In this document: piece by piece, positions 1-8,140 of the stretch
Position numbering within the stretch: the first letter of the stretch is position 1
Layout of the letters: each line of letters starts with the position of its first letter
DNA from: Hyphomicrobiales bacterium
GTDB lineage: Bacteria > Pseudomonadota > Alphaproteobacteria > Rhizobiales > Rhizobiaceae
Assembly: GCA_900467185.1 (NCBI GenBank)
Contig: UBPA01000002.1
Coordinates: forward strand, 186,001 to 250,000
Reading direction: 5' to 3'
DNA length: 64,000 bases
Position numbers and translations under genes: made by a program
The notes under the pieces: model-generated
Seen by the model: only the letters and a program-made list of their open reading frames with translations
What the model was told of the DNA's origin: nothing
Database searches by the model: none

Positions 1-23
1 TTACGCGGTCGCTCTGAGGCGCG

Positions 24-632
24 CTACCACATCGTCCGGGCGGCGCGGTCCGCCCATTCGCGATCGTAGGTTTCTTTATCGAAGCTCGCCTTTGCCTGCT
101 TCAACAGTTCCCCGGCCGTCGGCAGGGTGGCAGGGTCTTGAAAGCGGGCGGGGTTCCAGAGTTCGGAGCGGATGAGCGCCCGGGCGCACTGGAAATAGAC
201 CTCGTGGATCTCGACCACGATAACGCTCCGCGGATGCTTGCCGTCCATCTCGAAGCTTTCGAGAAGGTCGGGCTCGATCGACACGGTGGCCGAGCCGTTG
301 ATCCGCATCGTCGTGTTAGAGCCCGGGACGAGCAGCATGAGGGCAACCCGCGGATCGCGAACGATATTTCGCAGCGAATCGATGCGGTTGTTGCCGCGCC
401 AGTCCGGCAGGAGCACGGTCTTTTCGTCGCGCACGCGAACGACGCTTTCCGCATCGCCGCGCGGCGAGCAATCCATGCCCTCCGGCCCGATGGTCGCAAG
501 CGCCAGGAACGGCGAAGCCTCGATCATCGCCCGGTATCCCGGCGTCAGGGCCGAGGTGACTTTCGCCGTGGAGGCCTCCGAGACGCCGTCATAAATGTCG
601 GCAAGCTGCTCGATCGTACGGATGGTCGTCAT
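24..632 (-). CDS. Pyridoxamine 5'-phosphate oxidase (PPOX) family FMN-binding protein
   Basis: The 202-residue product looks like an FMN-binding split-barrel protein of the PPOX superfamily, in the branch often named after MSMEG_1061. Central segments SPRGDAESVVRVRD (about 56-69) and LLPDWRGNNRIDSLRNI (about 74-90) match the flavin-binding strands of that branch. Such proteins bind FMN or F420 and are usually cytoplasmic; the substrate is rarely known and cannot be read here. The ATG at 632 is preceded by GGGGGAGAG at good spacing. The gene is complete, and the next gene on the same strand starts 74 bp beyond its own start. The family is fairly sure; the reaction is unknown. Confidence 0.85.
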   Translation of the reverse strand: MTTIRTIEQLADIYDGVSEASTAKVTSALTPGYRAMIEASPFLALATIGPEGMDCSPRGDAESVVRVRDEKTVLLPDWRGNNRIDSLRNIVRDPRVALMLLVPGSNTTMRINGSATVSIEPDLLESFEMDGKHPRSVIVVEIHEVYFQCARALIRSELWNPARFQDPATLPTAGELLKQAKASFDKETYDREWADRAARTMW

Positions 633-706
633 TTTCTCTCCCCCTGTCCCGTCGCTGATCGTCTATCACCGTTTTATGACAGTTTTCAGCCCGTCGGAAC
701 CGGCGA

Positions 707-1375
707 TCATGCCTCAGCCGCGTCGTCGATCTGCGGCCAGCGCTCCAGCGCCGTCATGCCGGTTTCGGTCAGGCGGTAGACACCGCGTTCGACGCGTTCG
801 AACCAGCCATAGACATTGTCCTGCAAGATCGCAGCCGCCTTGGGTGCCTTCGGCCGCATCTCGACCGGGCGCACCCGGCCGGCCCTAATCGCGGCGGCGC
901 AGAGAAGCGCCTGCTGGCGGTAGGCGGTCATGATCGGCGCGCGCGCGCCACCACCGGCGGTCGGGTCGCCTTGGCGCGCGCGATGTTCCTTGACGAGGCG
1001 CGCCCGGCGCTTCGGGTTTGTGCGCGGCATGGGCGAGACGGCGCTGACGATGATGCTGACGGCGCCGGTATCCGCAACGCCGAGCATGCCGATGCCGAGC
1101 CTGCGGCAGAGATCGCGATAGCGCTTGTCCGCCTCGCGCCCGCGTCCTTTCGCGGACACCCGCGCGGCGATCCAGACCTCGTCGCAGAGGCTCGCCCGGT
1201 CCACCGCCTGCAGGATCAGTTCCAGATTGAAGGTCAGCTTTAGCTCGCAGACGACGACGATGTCGGGCTCGCCCGCGCGCACGCCGACGAGATCGCAGCT
1301 CGCGACCTCGCCTTTGACCTCGAAGCCGAAGCCTTCCAGAAATGTCTTTACGGGCAGATAGAGAGTGGTTTCCAC
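707..1375 (-). CDS. DUF2161 family protein with PD-(D/E)XK nuclease-like core
   Basis: A 222-residue protein with a GTG start at 1375 behind CGGAAG. The N-terminal half carries E36-P37-D38 and E44-L45-K46 in the arrangement E-P-D-(x5)-E-x-K, the classic active-site layout of PD-(D/E)XK nucleases, and this is the pattern expected of DUF2161 proteins. The C-terminal third (about 140-222) is basic and then helical and may form a winged-helix-like DNA-binding part; that is inference. No partner toxin, methylase or helicase gene is adjacent, so a restriction role is not indicated. It may be a housekeeping nuclease or an inactive fold; function is unknown. Confidence 0.75.
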   Translation of the reverse strand: METTLYLPVKTFLEGFGFEVKGEVASCDLVGVRAGEPDIVVVCELKLTFNLELILQAVDRASLCDEVWIAARVSAKGRGREADKRYRDLCRRLGIGMLGVADTGAVSIIVSAVSPMPRTNPKRRARLVKEHRARQGDPTAGGGARAPIMTAYRQQALLCAAAIRAGRVRPVEMRPKAPKAAAILQDNVYGWFERVERGVYRLTETGMTALERWPQIDDAAEA

Positions 1376-1445
1376 GAGCGCTTCCGGTGCAACGGCCGGC
1401 TTCTACCGCAGTTCGCCCGCCGGAGCGACCCCCGGAATGCGCGCG

Positions 1446-2249
1446 CTACGACTGCGTCAGCGTCAGCGGATATCGCTCGGGGTGGTGGATGAGCGTCGTC
1501 ATGTTGATCGGCCGGTTGCGACGATCGAACACGATCTGGTCGACGGTGAGCACGGCGGCCGGGTTGGCAAGTTCCAGACGTTCGGCCTCCCACGGTGTGG
1601 CGATGCGGGCGCTGAGCGTCGTATGGCCGCGGCCGGGCTGGATGTGGTAGCGATCGCGCAGCTCGGCATAGAGCGAGCGGTTGGCGCCGGTCCAGTCGAG
1701 ATCGGCCAGTCCCGGCACCTGGGCTGCCGGCAGCCAGTCCGTCTGGATGGCGACGGGCACGCCATCGATCATCCGGATCCGCTTGAGGATGACCACTTCG
1801 GCACCTTCCGGGAGAAACAGGGGCCGGGTGATGTCGGCGGCCGGTCTGTAGGCCTGCACCTCCACCAGCATGCTGCCCGGCTGACGGTTGGTGGAAAGGG
1901 CGGTCGCCGTGAAGCTTTCCAGCACCTGCAACTCGTAGCCGCGCGGGCGCAGCGTCACGTACAGGCCCTTGCCCGGTTGGCTTTTCACCATGCCCTGACG
2001 GATCAGATCCTGGATCGCGTGGCGCACCGTGATGCGGCTGACGCCGAAGGATTCGACGAGCTTGCGCTCGGAGGGCAGCTTTCCGTTGTGCGGCAGGCGC
2101 CCGTCCTCGATGGCGCGTAGCAGCGCCTCCTTCACCTGCTGGTGAAGCGGTCGCGGATCGTCGTGACGCACCACGGTGGCGAGCGGCGCGTCGGCTGGCG
2201 CGTTGCGGTTCCCGTCCACCAAAATGTCTGCTGCCGCACCGTCGCCCAA
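1446..2249 (-). CDS. GntR-family (HutC/UTRA) transcriptional regulator
   Basis: N-terminal winged helix (HPLHQ-type opening, LPSERKLVESFGVSRITVRH) followed by a UTRA ligand-binding domain (YELQVLESF through VDQIVFDRRN), the HutC subfamily layout. I place the start at the TTG at 2249 (267 residues): AGGAAGG lies 8 nt upstream (2258-2264). A longer frame back to a TTG at 2369 has no ribosome site and would run through the promoter and operator of the divergent importer. The gene is divergent from the CUT1 importer starting at 2424 and probably represses it through the palindrome at 2330-2345. UTRA domains usually sense phosphorylated sugars or small amines; the effector is unknown. Confidence 0.88.
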   Translation of the reverse strand: MGDGAAADILVDGNRNAPADAPLATVVRHDDPRPLHQQVKEALLRAIEDGRLPHNGKLPSERKLVESFGVSRITVRHAIQDLIRQGMVKSQPGKGLYVTLRPRGYELQVLESFTATALSTNRQPGSMLVEVQAYRPAADITRPLFLPEGAEVVILKRIRMIDGVPVAIQTDWLPAAQVPGLADLDWTGANRSLYAELRDRYHIQPGRGHTTLSARIATPWEAERLELANPAAVLTVDQIVFDRRNRPINMTTLIHHPERYPLTLTQS

Positions 2250-2321
2250 CCGGATTCCCTTCCTGCTCGCGCCATCATTACAGATCTTGTCATAAGCCTG
2301 AAATATAAAATTAAAGGGTGA

Positions 2322-2350
2322 TTGACATAACTGGTCATATCCAGTCCAAT
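2322..2350 (+). promoter_or_regulatory. Promoter of the CUT1 importer with DasR/NagR-like operator
   Basis: TTGACA at 2322-2327, a 17-nt spacer, then a weak TCCAAT at 2345-2350. Between them lies the 16-bp palindrome ACTGGTCATATCCAGT (2330-2345), with perfect 5-bp arms. From memory, the DasR/NagR operator of HutC-type regulators is ACTGGTCTAGACCAGT; 12 of 16 positions agree and all mismatches are in the centre. Placement between -35 and -10 fits repression by the divergent GntR regulator. Confidence 0.65.
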
Positions 2351-2423
2351 CGTTAGCAGCGGCCGACAAAAATCAATACGAAGACGCCGTCAGAGGAAAA
2401 AATCGAACAGGGGAACGACCGTC

Positions 2424-3683
2424 ATGTTCAATCGAAAGCTTGCCTTCAGCCTTCCGCTTCTCACCCTTCTGGGCGCCGGCGCGGCACACGCCGAAACCGT
2501 GTCGGTCTTCTGCGCATCGACCGAGTTCGAGCTCTGCACCAAGGCCGCCGCCGCCTGGAAGGAGAAGACCGGGAACGAGGCGAAGATCAACAAGATGCCG
2601 GCGCTTCTGGATGACGCGATCCCGCTCTACCAGCAGCTGCTCGCCGCCAAATCCACCGATGTCGATGTGCTTTTCCTCGACGTCATCTGGCTCGGCATGT
2701 TCAAGAACAACCTGCTCGACATCTCCACGCTCGTGCCCAAGGCCGATCAGGACCAGCATTTCGCTTCCACGCTGAACGCCGCCAAGCTCGACGGCAAGCT
2801 GGTGGCCATGCCGGCCTATATGGACGTCGGCCTGATGTTCTACCGGAAGGATCTTCTCGAGAAATACGGCAAGCCCGCGCCCAAGACCTGGGAAGAGCTG
2901 ACGGCGACCGCCAAGGAGATCCAGGACAAGGAACGCGCCGACGGCAAGGCCGACATGTGGGGCTATGCCTGGCAGGCCAAGAGCTTCGAAGGCCTGACCT
3001 GCGACGCGATCGAGCTGATCAGCTCCAGCGGCGGCGGCAACATCATTTCCGACGACGGCAAGGTGACGATCGACAATCCCGCAGCCGCCGGCGCTCTGAC
3101 GCTCGCGAAAAGCTGGATCGGCACGATCAGCCCCGAAGGCGTGCTCAACTACGACGAGGAAGCCTCGCGCGCCGTCTTCGAGTCCGGCAATGCCGTCTTC
3201 CACCGCAACTGGCCCTATGTCTGGGGCACGTCGCAGACCAAGGGCAGCGCCGTCATCGACAAGGTCGGTATGATGCCGCTTCCGGTCGGCAAGGCCGGCG
3301 AGAAATCGTCCGGCTGCCTCGGCCCGATGTATTACGGCGTCTCCAAGTTCTCGACCAAGCCGGATGTCGCGGCGAACTTCGTCGACTTCATCACGGGGCC
3401 GGAGATGCAGAAGATGCGCGCCATCGATGCCGCCTTCAACCCGTCCATCACGGCCCTCTATACCGATCCCGACGTGCTGGCGAAGATCCCCTTCCTCAAG
3501 GACAACCAGCAGGCCTTTGCCGACAGCGCCAGCCGCCCGTCCGGCTACACCGGCACCAGCTACAACCGCGTGTCGCAGGCCTTCTACCGCAGCGTTCACG
3601 ACATGCTGTCGGGCAGCAAGGAGGTCGAGAGCGGCCTCAAGGATCTGGCCGCCCGGCTGGAGAAGCTGAAAGAAAGTCGCTGA
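2424..3683 (+). CDS. CUT1 sugar ABC transporter, periplasmic binding protein
   Basis: 419 residues with a clear signal peptide (basic MFNRK, hydrophobic core, cleavage likely after AHA at 23). The body is a family-1 extracellular solute-binding protein: VLFLDVIWLGMF, AMPAYMDVGLMFYRKDLL, the PKTWEEL hinge segment and NWPYVWG near the middle. It resembles trehalose/maltose-type binding proteins (ThuE/LpqY-like), but the substrate cannot be fixed from sequence. First gene of an operon with the ATPase, two permeases and a GNAT enzyme. The start has GGGGAA upstream. A long hairpin at 3700-3736 follows the stop and probably lets this gene be expressed above the transporter genes. Confidence 0.9.
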   Translation: MFNRKLAFSLPLLTLLGAGAAHAETVSVFCASTEFELCTKAAAAWKEKTGNEAKINKMPALLDDAIPLYQQLLAAKSTDVDVLFLDVIWLGMFKNNLLDISTLVPKADQDQHFASTLNAAKLDGKLVAMPAYMDVGLMFYRKDLLEKYGKPAPKTWEELTATAKEIQDKERADGKADMWGYAWQAKSFEGLTCDAIELISSSGGGNIISDDGKVTIDNPAAAGALTLAKSWIGTISPEGVLNYDEEASRAVFESGNAVFHRNWPYVWGTSQTKGSAVIDKVGMMPLPVGKAGEKSSGCLGPMYYGVSKFSTKPDVAANFVDFITGPEMQKMRAIDAAFNPSITALYTDPDVLAKIPFLKDNQQAFADSASRPSGYTGTSYNRVSQAFYRSVHDMLSGSKEVESGLKDLAARLEKLKESR

Positions 3684-3699
3684 GCCCTCCCAAGGCTGT

Positions 3700-3736
3700 C
3701 CGCCGTTTCCGTCCCCTGAAGGGCCGGAAACGGCGG
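3700..3736 (+). terminator. Hairpin between binding-protein and ATPase genes (attenuator or mRNA stabiliser)
   Basis: CCGCCGTTTCCG (3700-3711) pairs perfectly with CGGAAACGGCGG (3725-3736). An inner CCC/GGG pair extends the stem around a CTGAA loop. No T-tract follows, so mRNA protection or partial attenuation is more likely than full termination. Confidence 0.6.
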
Positions 3737-3848
3737 CGCGATGTGGCTTCGAGCGTTCTCTTGTCTCATCCTACCCTTTCCGCATGACCACGCACCGGCC
3801 GCGCCGCAGGTGCGGCGGCGTTCTCTTGTCTTCCTGATCGGATCTGCC

Positions 3849-4961
3849 ATGGCATCCATCGCCCTTTCCTCCGTCACCAAAGCGTACGGCACGCACACCG
3901 TCATCCGCGGCGTCGATCTCGAGATCGCGGACGGCGAGTTCGTGGTGTTCGTCGGCCCCTCGGGCTGCGGAAAATCGACCCTGCTGCGCATCGTCGCCGG
4001 CCTCGTTCCCGCCACCAGCGGTCAGGTGCTCATCGATGGCGAAGAGGTGACGGATGTGCCCGCCTCCAAGCGCGGCGTCGCTTTCGTCTTCCAGTCCTAT
4101 GCGCTCTATCCCCATATGAGTGTCGAACGGAACATCGGCTTCGCACTGGAAACCATGCGCCTCGGCAAGGACGCCATCCGCCGCAAGGTCGAGACGGTCG
4201 CCCGCATGCTGAAGGTCGATCACCTGCTCGCCCGGCGGCCGCGCGAACTCTCCGGCGGCCAGCGCCAGCGCGTGGCGATCGGCCGGGCGCTCGTGCGCGA
4301 GCCGGAGATCTTCCTCTTCGACGAGCCCCTTTCCAATCTCGATTCCGATCTGCGCATGGAAATGCGCATCGAAATCGCGCGGCTGCACGAGGACATCAAG
4401 ACGACGATGGTCTACGTGACCCACGACCAGGCGGAGGCAATGACGCTGGCCGACCGGATCGTCGTGCTCAACCAGGGCTCCATCGAGCAGGTCGGCACGC
4501 CGCTGGAACTCTACCAGTCGCCGGTCAACCGCTTCGTCGCGGGCTTCATCGGCAGTCCCCGGATGAACTTCGCCAATCTCGCAGCAGGCTCGGAGACAAA
4601 CGGGTTCGCCCTGCCGGCCGGGCTTCTCGCCGATGGCAGTCCGCCCGCGTCCATCGGCGTTCGGCCCGAAGCACTGACGATCGTTGCGGCAGGCGCCGGC
4701 CGGATGGATGGCATTCTGGAGCGCGTCGAGGACCTCGGCCACGAGCATTTCGCCTATATCCGGCTCGCCGACGAGACGATCTGGGTCGTGCGCGTCGCCG
4801 GCCGTCCGCCGGCCGAGCGGCGCAACCAGCCTGTCGGGCTTTCCTTTGCGGATGCCGATATCTTCGTCTTCGATGGCGAGGGCCAGCGGATCGCCCACCG
4901 GTCTTCGAGCCTGTTGCCCGAAGCTGTTCCAGCCGAGGGGAGGGTGCTCCATGAGCGCTAA
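3849..4961 (+). CDS. ABC transporter ATP-binding protein (MalK/UgpC type)
   Basis: 370 residues from the ATG at 3849. Walker A GPSGCGKST at 36-44, Q-loop FVFQSYALYPHM, signature LSGGQRQRVAIGRALV, Walker B EIFLFDEPLSNLD and switch YVTHDQAEAMT are all intact. The C-terminal 130 residues form the regulatory OB-type (TOBE) domain typical of MalK/UgpC ATPases that power CUT1 importers. The reading frame is open further upstream, but ATG 3849 begins at the conserved family N-terminus (MASIALSSVTKAYG). The stop overlaps the start of the next permease by 11 bp, so the two are translationally coupled. Confidence 0.93.
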   Translation: MASIALSSVTKAYGTHTVIRGVDLEIADGEFVVFVGPSGCGKSTLLRIVAGLVPATSGQVLIDGEEVTDVPASKRGVAFVFQSYALYPHMSVERNIGFALETMRLGKDAIRRKVETVARMLKVDHLLARRPRELSGGQRQRVAIGRALVREPEIFLFDEPLSNLDSDLRMEMRIEIARLHEDIKTTMVYVTHDQAEAMTLADRIVVLNQGSIEQVGTPLELYQSPVNRFVAGFIGSPRMNFANLAAGSETNGFALPAGLLADGSPPASIGVRPEALTIVAAGAGRMDGILERVEDLGHEHFAYIRLADETIWVVRVAGRPPAERRNQPVGLSFADADIFVFDGEGQRIAHRSSSLLPEAVPAEGRVLHER

Positions 4962-5841
4962 ACTCGCCCGCCGGGAGCACAGGACGGCGTGGCTGTTCCT
5001 GACGCCGCTGGTTGTCGTCATGCTGATGGTCGCGGTCTGGCCGCTCGGTCGCACCTTCTTCTTCAGCTTCACGGATGCCTATCTCGACGACCCCACCGTG
5101 TACGGCATGGTCGGCATCTCTAATTTCATCGAGGTCATCAACGATCCCGCCTGGTGGTGGGCGGTGCGCAATACGCTGACCTTTGCCGTCATCTCCGTGG
5201 CGATCGAGACGCTGCTCGGTCTCGGCATCGCCCTGCTGCTCAACGAAGCGATTCCCGGGCGCGGACTGCTGCGTGCGGCGATCCTCGTTCCCTGGGCGAT
5301 CCCCGTCGTCGTCGCCACGAAGATCTGGGAGTGGATGCTGAACGACCAGTTCGGCGTCTTCAATCGCATCCTGATCTCCCTCGGGCTGATCGACCACGGC
5401 ATCGCCTGGACGGCCAGCAGTTCGCTGATCATGGGCGTGGTGATCTTCATCGACGTCTGGATGACGACGCCCTTCATGGTGCTCCTGATCCTCGCCGGCC
5501 TCCAGACCATCCCCGGCGAGATGATGGAGGCGGCCGAGGTCGACGGCATCCCCGCATGGAAACGGTTCTGGTCGATCACGCTGCCCTTGCTGAAACCGGC
5601 CATCGGCGTTGCCGTGCTCTTCCGGTCGCTCGATGCGATCCGCATGTTCGACCTCGCCTATGTGCTCGCCGCCAGCAACCAGAACGTCATGACGGTCTCG
5701 ATCTACGCGCGGGACCGGTTGATCAGCTTTCAGGAACTGGGCGTCGGTTCGGCGGCCTCCACATGGGTGTTCCTGTTGGTCGCTCTGGTCGCCATCATCC
5801 TCATCGGCGCGCTGCGCCTCGATCGGTCGGCGGGAGAATGA
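4951..5841 (+). CDS. CUT1 ABC transporter permease (MalF type)
   Basis: 296 residues with six predicted membrane helices. Start ATG 4951 follows GAGGGGAGG and overlaps the ATPase stop. The cytoplasmic EAA loop is visible as EAAEVDGIPAWKRFWSITLPLL, the site where the ATPase docks. It has MalF/UgpA-like order and a short N-terminus with no large periplasmic loop. Overlaps the next permease by an ATGATCATG junction. Inner-membrane half of the importer. Confidence 0.92.
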   Translation: MSAKLARREHRTAWLFLTPLVVVMLMVAVWPLGRTFFFSFTDAYLDDPTVYGMVGISNFIEVINDPAWWWAVRNTLTFAVISVAIETLLGLGIALLLNEAIPGRGLLRAAILVPWAIPVVVATKIWEWMLNDQFGVFNRILISLGLIDHGIAWTASSSLIMGVVIFIDVWMTTPFMVLLILAGLQTIPGEMMEAAEVDGIPAWKRFWSITLPLLKPAIGVAVLFRSLDAIRMFDLAYVLAASNQNVMTVSIYARDRLISFQELGVGSAASTWVFLLVALVAIILIGALRLDRSAGE

Positions 5842-5843
5842 TC

Positions 5844-6734
5844 ATGGCCACGACGGCTTCCCCCACCGCACCCCTTCGCATCAAGCGCCGGTCGTCGGCG
5901 CATTACCGGCTGCGTCGCCGGGTCCGCAAGGGTGCTCTGGGCGTGCTCATCCTTCTCGTGCTCGCCTACACGCTGTTTCCCTATTACTGGGCGATCGTCT
6001 CCTCGACCAAGCAGGGGGCGGAACTCTACACGACCGCTTTCCTGCCGGCACTGAACTTCAGCTACTACCGTCAGCTGTTCGACAACCCGGTGTTCATGGG
6101 TTCGCTGCTCAATTCGGTCTTCGTGGCAACGGGCACGACGGTCGTATCGCTCGCGCTCGGCATCGTCTCGGCCTACGCTCTCGGACGTCTGGAGTTTCCG
6201 CAGAAGCGGCTCGTCCTCATGGCGATCCTGATGATCTCGATCTTTCCGCAAGTCGCGGTCCTCTCCGGCATGTTCGAGCTCATCAACGCGCTCGGCCTCT
6301 ACAATCGCCCGAGTGCGCTGATCGTCACCTACCTGCTCTCCACCGTTCCCTTCACCACCTGGATCCTCACGACCTTCATTCGCGAGTTTCCGCGGGAACT
6401 GGAGGAGGCGGCGCTGATCGACGGGTGCTCGCATTTCCGGATTCTGACCCGGATCCTGCTGCCGCTGATGGGGCCGTCTCTGGCCAGCACCGGTATTCTC
6501 GCCTTCATTCTCGCCTGGAACGAGTTCCTGTTCGCGCTCACTTTCATGCTGACGGACGAGAACAAGACCGTTCCGGTCGCGATCGGCCTCATCGGGGGCA
6601 CGACGCGCTATGAATATCCGTTCGGCCAGATCATGGCCGCTTCGGTCACTGTTACACTGCCGCTGATCATCGTCGTTCTGATCTTCCAGCGGCGCATCGT
6701 GGCCGGTCTCACCGCCGGCGCGGTCAAGGGATAG
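5844..6734 (+). CDS. CUT1 ABC transporter permease (MalG type)
   Basis: 296 residues; MalG/UgpE-like permease with six helices. The EAA loop is EEAALIDGCSHFRILTRILLPLM. Two in-frame ATGs (5838, 5844) overlap the upstream stop; I prefer 5844 because CGGGAG sits about 7 nt before it. The N-terminus is basic (RIKRRSSAHYRLRRRVRKG) before the first helix, in agreement with the positive-inside rule. Second membrane half of the importer, followed 12 bp later by the GNAT gene. Confidence 0.92.
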   Translation: MATTASPTAPLRIKRRSSAHYRLRRRVRKGALGVLILLVLAYTLFPYYWAIVSSTKQGAELYTTAFLPALNFSYYRQLFDNPVFMGSLLNSVFVATGTTVVSLALGIVSAYALGRLEFPQKRLVLMAILMISIFPQVAVLSGMFELINALGLYNRPSALIVTYLLSTVPFTTWILTTFIREFPRELEEAALIDGCSHFRILTRILLPLMGPSLASTGILAFILAWNEFLFALTFMLTDENKTVPVAIGLIGGTTRYEYPFGQIMAASVTVTLPLIIVVLIFQRRIVAGLTAGAVKG

Positions 6735-6746
6735 GGAAATTCTGCC

Positions 6747-7244
6747 ATGGATATGCTCGTCAACCTCTACGACCTCAAGCCGGATGCGGCACTGGATGAA
6801 AAGGTGGCCACCGAAGGCGTCGTCATCCGCCGCGCCCTGCCGCCGGAGCTGCATACGATTGCGGCCTGGATCGGCCCGCGCTTTGGTCAGGGCTGGGTCA
6901 GCGAGGCGACCGTGGCGATGATGCGCCAGCCGGTGTCGCTGCTCGTCGCCGTCAAGCAAGGCGAGGTCGTTGGCTTTGCCTGCTACGACGCGACCGCGCG
7001 CGGTTTCTTCGGGCCGACCGGTGTGGACGAGGCCATGCGCGGCAAGGGCATCGGTCATGCGCTGCTTCTGAAGACGTTGCTGGCGATGTACGACCAGGGG
7101 TACGGCTATGGCGTCATCGGCGGCGCGGGACCGACCGGTTTCTACAAGCGTGCCGTCGGCGCCGTCGTGATTGCCGGTTCGGAGGAGGGCATCTACAAGG
7201 GCATGCTCACAGCGGCCCACGCGACAGGCATCGACTATAGCTAA
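6747..7244 (+). CDS. GNAT family N-acetyltransferase
   Basis: 165 residues with a single GNAT fold. The acetyl-CoA binding motif is visible as GVDEAMRGKGIGHALLLKTL (about 92-111, R/Q-x-x-G-x-G/A type), and the beta-bulge strand precedes it. Last gene of the importer operon, 12 bp after the permease. The acceptor is unknown. Given the DasR/NagR-like operator upstream, an amino-sugar or amine acceptor is possible, but that is a guess. Confidence 0.82.
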   Translation: MDMLVNLYDLKPDAALDEKVATEGVVIRRALPPELHTIAAWIGPRFGQGWVSEATVAMMRQPVSLLVAVKQGEVVGFACYDATARGFFGPTGVDEAMRGKGIGHALLLKTLLAMYDQGYGYGVIGGAGPTGFYKRAVGAVVIAGSEEGIYKGMLTAAHATGIDYS

Positions 7245-7375
7245 ACAGGCGCTTTTCCTGCGCGCACCGATCGAATATCCCTTAAATCGATTAGTGTAAG
7301 AGTAAGTTTACCTAACTTCTGGACCCGCCGTTAACAGCCCTCGGCCATCATGCGCTCCGAAACCGGAGATCCACC

Positions 7376-8137
7376 ATGATATCCAGACGCATGCTCGCAG
7401 CGCTCCTTCTGACGCTCGTCTCCGCCAGTCCGACGCTGGCGGAGGATCCCGTCCTTCGGATCGGCACGGAGGGGGCGTATCCCCCGTTCAACTTCATCAA
7501 CGAAAAGGGCGAACTCGCCGGCTTCGACGTCGATATCGCCAAGGCACTCTGCAAGGAGATGCAGCGGACCTGCACCTTCGTCGTCACGCCCTGGGCGGAG
7601 ATCATCGAGGGTTTGGAGCAGAACAAATACGACCTCATGGTCTCCAGCATGGCCTTCACCGAGGAGCGGGCAAAGCGCATCGCCTATTCCGATCCCTACT
7701 ACCGGTCGCATGCCGTGTTCATCGGCGATGCGAAGAAGTATCAGGACATCAGCCCCGAGGGCCTTGCCGGCGCGCGCATCACGGCGGGCAAGGGGACGAT
7801 GCAATCGCAATATCTGTCCAAGGTCTATGCCAAGAGCACGCTCGTCTTTGGCGAGGACCAGCCCGAAGCCCAGTCATTTCTCGAGCAGGGCAAGGCAGAT
7901 CTGATGCTTGGCGATGCGATCGAACTGATGAGCTTTCTCGAAAGCGCCGAAGGGTCCGCGTTCGAGTTCATCGGTGATCCCGTCACCAACGATTTTCTCC
8001 AGAGCACGGCGCATGTGACGGCGCGCAAGAGCGATACGGCACTGCTGGACCAGGTCAACGCGGCCATCAAGAAAACACGTCTCGACGGCAGCTACGAGCG
8101 GATAAACGACGTCTACTTCCCCTTCAGTATCTATTGA
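7376..8137 (+). CDS. Family-3 (polar amino acid type) solute-binding protein
   Basis: 253 residues; signal peptide to about 22 (MISRRMLAALLLTL then SPTLA|EDP). The fold follows lysine/arginine/ornithine-binding proteins: LRIGTEGAYPPFNFINEKGE, AGFDVDIAKALC, PWAEIIEGL, DLMVSSMAFTEERAKRI and SDPYY. No permease or ATPase genes are beside it. It is instead followed after 3 bp by a membrane diguanylate cyclase, so it probably acts as a periplasmic ligand sensor for that enzyme, although it could also serve a distant transporter. Start ATG 7376 has CCGGAGA upstream. The 131 bp before it hold no gene. Confidence 0.9.
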   Translation: MISRRMLAALLLTLVSASPTLAEDPVLRIGTEGAYPPFNFINEKGELAGFDVDIAKALCKEMQRTCTFVVTPWAEIIEGLEQNKYDLMVSSMAFTEERAKRIAYSDPYYRSHAVFIGDAKKYQDISPEGLAGARITAGKGTMQSQYLSKVYAKSTLVFGEDQPEAQSFLEQGKADLMLGDAIELMSFLESAEGSAFEFIGDPVTNDFLQSTAHVTARKSDTALLDQVNAAIKKTRLDGSYERINDVYFPFSIY

Positions 8138-8140
8138 TCC

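Noticed and set aside
707-2249. DUF2161 plus neighbour as a restriction or toxin system
   Set aside because: The neighbours are a flavoprotein and a sugar-operon regulator; no methylase, antitoxin or helicase is present.
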